Origin: Liolophura sinensis
Taxonomy: Eukaryota; Mollusca; Polyplacophora; Chitonida; Chitonidae
NCBI RefSeq assembly: GCF_032854445.1
Contig: NC_088304.1
Span: forward strand, 3,412,001 to 3,476,000
Length of the DNA stretch: 64,000 nucleotides
Reading direction: 5' to 3'
Shown here: positions 62,676 through 64,000 of the stretch, piece after piece
Numbering within the stretch: the first letter of the stretch is position 1
Layout: each line of letters opens with the position of its first letter
Made by a program: the position numbers and the translations under genes
Notes under the pieces: model-generated
What the model saw: the letters and a program-made list of their open reading frames with translations, nothing else
Told to the model about the DNA's origin: nothing
The model's database searches: none

Positions 62676-62939
62676 GATACCGGTAACTGCACTGAAGGTT
62701 GCACATGCAAAGTTCTAAACTAAAACCAGGCGTTTTGGTCGCAACTCGTATTTGTTGTTTACGCTTTTGACGGAAAATGTGTCATGGCTGTCCAGAAAAA
62801 CTTAAGAATTAACGTGTGTTCGACCGTTCGTGGGACACGATTTGTACTCGTAACTAAACACGGGCGAATTTCGTCATTTATACCACAACTTGCTATTTGA
62901 AAGAAGCATTCTGTCTTCGACGTCTTATGAGAAGCGATG

Positions 62940-64000
62940 TGTGCTTAGGCTTGCCTAGGATAAATCTGTACTTGGTCTTGCCTGAGACAAATCTGTATTT
63001 GACCTTGCATGAGACAAATTTGTGCTTGGTCTTGCAGGGTACAGATCTTGGCCTTGAATGAGACAAATTTGTGCTTGGTCTTGCAGGGTACATTTTTAGA
63101 CTTGGCCTTACATGAGAAAAATTTGTGCTTGGTCTTGCAGGGTTCAGATTTAGACTTGGCCTTGCATGAGACAAATTTGTGCATGGTCTTGCAGGGTACA
63201 TTTTTAGACTTGGCCTTGCAGGAGACAAATTTGTGCTTGGTCTTGCAGGGTACAGATTTTGACTTTGCCTTGAATGAGACAAATTTGTGCTTGATCTTGC
63301 AGGGTACAGATTTTGACTTTGCCTTGAATGAGACAAATTTGTGCATGGTCTTGCAGGGTACAGATTTAGACTTGGCCTTGCATGAGACAAATTTGTGCTT
63401 GGTCTTGCAGGGTACAGATTTAGACTTGGCCTTGTATGAGACAAATTTGTGCTTGGTCTTGCAGGGTACAGATTTAGACTTGGCCTTGTATGAGACAAAT
63501 TTGTGCTTGGTCTTGCAGGGTACAGATTTAGACTTGGCCTTGCATGAGACAAATTTGTGCTTGGTCTTGCAGGGTACAGATTTAGACTTGGCCTTGCATG
63601 AGACAAATTTGTGCTTGGTCTTGCAGGGTACAGATTTAGACTTGGCCTTGTATGAGACAAATTTGTGCTTGGTCTTGCAGGGTACAGATTTAGACTTGGC
63701 CTTGAATGAGACAAATTTGTGCTTGGTCTTGCAGGGTACAGATTTAGACTTGGCCTTGAATGAGACAAATATGTGCTTGGTCTTGCAGGGTTCAGATTTA
63801 GACTTGGCCTTGCATGAGACAAATTTGTGCTTGGTCTTGCAGGGTTCAGATTTAGACTTGGCCTTGCATGAGACAAATTTGTGCATGGTCTTGCAGGGTA
63901 CATTTTTAGACTTGGCCTTGCAGGAGACAAATTTGTGCTTGGTCTTGCAGGGTACAGATTTAGACTTGGCCTTGCATGAGACAAATTTGTGCTTGGTCTT
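62940..64000. repeat. 54-bp tandem array, continues past the window end
   Basis: The unit reads GACAAATTTGTGCTTGGTCT, TGCAGGGTACAGATTTAGAC and TTGGCCTTGCATGA; about 19-20 units, with decayed ones at the left edge. On the minus strand two frames are open throughout: an 18-residue HARPSLNLYPARPSTNLS unit and a Cys/Lys-rich CKAKSKSVPCKTKHKFVS unit. The changes between units alter amino acids in both frames, so the sequence shows no sign of selection for either. Minisatellite is the default reading; a repetitive coding exon entering from the right cannot be excluded. Confidence 0.9.

Larger units (their letters stand above)
60662..62939. other. Stretch without recognised gene
   Basis: A weak type-3 SINE relative at 60840-60925, a complex non-repetitive block at 61440-61900 (candidate regulatory), and a SINE tail at 62613-62675. 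Confidence 0.5.

Overview
This is eukaryotic, intron-rich, AT-rich DNA from an animal, most probably a mollusc. The organism call rests on two things. One is a spliced T-box gene of the Tbx2/3 type. The other is a set of tRNA-derived SINEs whose conserved 3' domain (reading 'cgccgtactcaagaa...cggcggccagcattatggtg' on the tail-first strand) I recognise from mollusc genomes. I see no prokaryotic operons, CRISPR arrays, phage or viral genes.

The one well-supported gene is a Tbx2/3-family transcription factor on the minus strand. Its six coding exons can be joined by hand: 22685-22330, 17241-16974, 8096-7950, 7500-7424, 5620-5487 and 3386-2752. All five introns are GT-AG, and all phases match (2, 0, 0, 2, 1). 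Together they give an uninterrupted 538-residue protein with a complete T-box (about residues 91-275) and a C-terminal Leu-Arg-Phe-Ser-Pro-Tyr-Ser motif like that of TBX2 and TBX3. Its T-box is more divergent than I would expect of an ordinary molluscan Tbx2/3, so it may be a lineage-specific paralogue. Upstream of it (22.7-27 kb) lie a dense cluster of CAGGTGA heptamers, a canonical T-box half-site (AGGTGTGA), and one orphan exon-like segment (26845-26963) of unknown gene.

The rest of the window (about 29-64 kb) has no recognisable gene and is dominated by repeats. The tandem arrays are: a 4.7-kb satellite with 77-80-bp units (29.5-34.2 kb), with a diverged left part, a homogenised right part and a nested SINE; a 20-copy array of a 56-bp unit (43.5-44.6 kb); a long (AT)n tract (46.1 kb); a decayed ~90-bp array interrupted by a 43-49-bp CTG-containing minisatellite (55-56.8 kb); a 47-bp array (58.8-59.2 kb); a 48-bp array (60.3-60.7 kb); and a 54-bp array running off the right edge (62.9-64 kb). 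Smaller arrays of 27/28, 32, 21 and 16 bp lie elsewhere. At least three SINE types with different tRNA-like heads and different tail microsatellites are scattered through, and several unnamed dispersed repeats occur in two or three copies.

Gene, exon and array calls come from reading the sequence by eye. Family names come from memory of the T-box family and mollusc repeats; no database search was possible.
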